From: an uncultured Oscillospiraceae bacterium
GTDB taxonomy: Bacteria > Bacillota > Clostridia > Oscillospirales > Oscillospiraceae
Assembly (NCBI GenBank): GCA_910588495.1
Contig: CAJUPU010000029.1
Coordinates: 2,763-41,150 of the forward strand
Reading direction: 5' to 3'
Length of the DNA: 38,388 bases
The translations under genes were made by a program, and so were the position numbers. Shown here one piece after another: positions 38,187-38,388 of the stretch. How positions within the stretch are numbered: the first letter of the stretch is position 1; each line of letters begins with the position of its first letter. The notes beneath the pieces are model-generated. The model made no database searches and had not been told where the DNA came from. It saw only the letters and a list, made by a program, of their open reading frames with translations.

Positions 38187-38388
38187 GGGTTCATAGCTCA
38201 GCTGGGAGGGTGAGTGGCCCGCAAAGCAACGCAAAAAATCTGTGAATTTCGGGCAAGCAGGAAGCAGAAACGAACGTTCCAAAAATCGAACATGGGCTCG
38301 TAGCTCAGCTGGGAGAGCGAGTGGTCCATAAAACAACGCAAAAATCTGTGAGTTTCGGGTGAACGGGAAGCAGAAACGGACGTTCCAA
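38187..38388 (+). repeat. Tandem 107-bp repeats beginning with a tRNA 5' half
   Basis: Unit 1 (38187-38293) opens GGGTTCATAGCTCAGCTGG and unit 2 (38294-38388, cut by the window end) opens GGGCTCGTAGCTCAGCTGG, in both cases an acceptor strand, the TA turn and a D-arm. After about 26 bases neither continues as a tRNA: no anticodon arm, T-arm or 3' acceptor strand is found. Instead both share an 80-base tail with CAACGCAAAAA, ATCTGTGA, TTTCGGG, GAAGCAGAAACG and ACGTTCCAA, roughly 85% alike. The unit-to-unit changes in the acceptor (TTCA/CTCG) suggest different tRNA origins. These are not functional tRNA genes as seen here. Confidence 0.85.

Noticed and set aside
36512..38194. A minus-strand frame of 560 codons opposite the lipoprotein gene
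   Set aside because: Antisense shadow; the plus-strand protein has a lipobox, recognisable domains and a ribosome binding site.
38187..38388. Two tRNA genes
   Set aside because: Only the acceptor and D-arm are present; I find no anticodon arm, T-arm or 3' acceptor strand in either unit.

Overview
The window is GC-rich chromosomal DNA from a spore-forming, gut-type member of the Clostridia. The Oscillospiraceae, near Flavonifractor, Lawsonibacter or Pseudoflavonifractor, is the best guess. The evidence is the sporulation pair yabP/yabQ beside a divIC-like gene, a T-box leader, an IreB-family gene, paired glgC/glgD and Firmicutes-type RpoB/RpoC. This placement is inference from gene content, since no rRNA is present.

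Layout. 1-285 holds a roughly 99-bp direct repeat (period 134 bp) that codes for nothing I recognise. 286-3652 (minus) carries an S1-domain protein, a DivIC/FtsL-like protein, yabQ, yabP, an AI-2E family transporter and a NUDIX hydrolase. 3740-6801 (minus) is an aromatic amino acid operon: promoter, a tyrosine-rich leader peptide, an intrinsic terminator, then aroF, an MBL-fold hydrolase and tyrA. A 168-bp inverted-repeat (MITE-like) element sits between the terminator and aroF. 6819-8309 has a candidate small RNA with a dyad at its promoter, a small ribbon-helix-helix protein and a stranded phage-type holin/amidase pair. 8463-14529 has hpf, a marR-tauE pair, a T-box-controlled leuA, a small conserved protein, proC and yebC. 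14633-25729 (minus) is a complete glycogen cluster in two blocks: glgB-glgC-glgD-glgA, then glgP-glcK-pgi. 25871-33863 (minus) is rpoB-rpoC. 33925-38068 (plus) holds two small membrane proteins, a conserved hypothetical protein behind GTTACAA repeats, an SH3b-NlpC/P60 peptidase, ireB and a transglutaminase-like lipoprotein. The window ends in a tandem array whose 107-bp unit begins with a tRNA 5' half (acceptor and D-arm) but does not continue as a tRNA; a promoter lies directly in front.

How the genes work together. The glycogen genes make ADP-glucose (GlgC/GlgD), polymerise it (GlgA), branch it (GlgB), release glucose-1-phosphate (GlgP), and feed glucose and glucose-6-phosphate into glycolysis (GlcK, Pgi). 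AroF and TyrA are the first and a late step of tyrosine synthesis, and the leader peptide has 5 Tyr codons in 22, so classical tyrosine attenuation is the natural reading. LeuA is controlled by a T-box whose probable specifier codon is CUG (Leu).

The observations most worth a second look are the tRNA-half array at the right edge, the tyrosine attenuator with a mobile element beside it, the histone H1/AT-hook-like tail on GlgB, the candidate small RNA at 6819-6959, and the overlap of yabQ with divIC.
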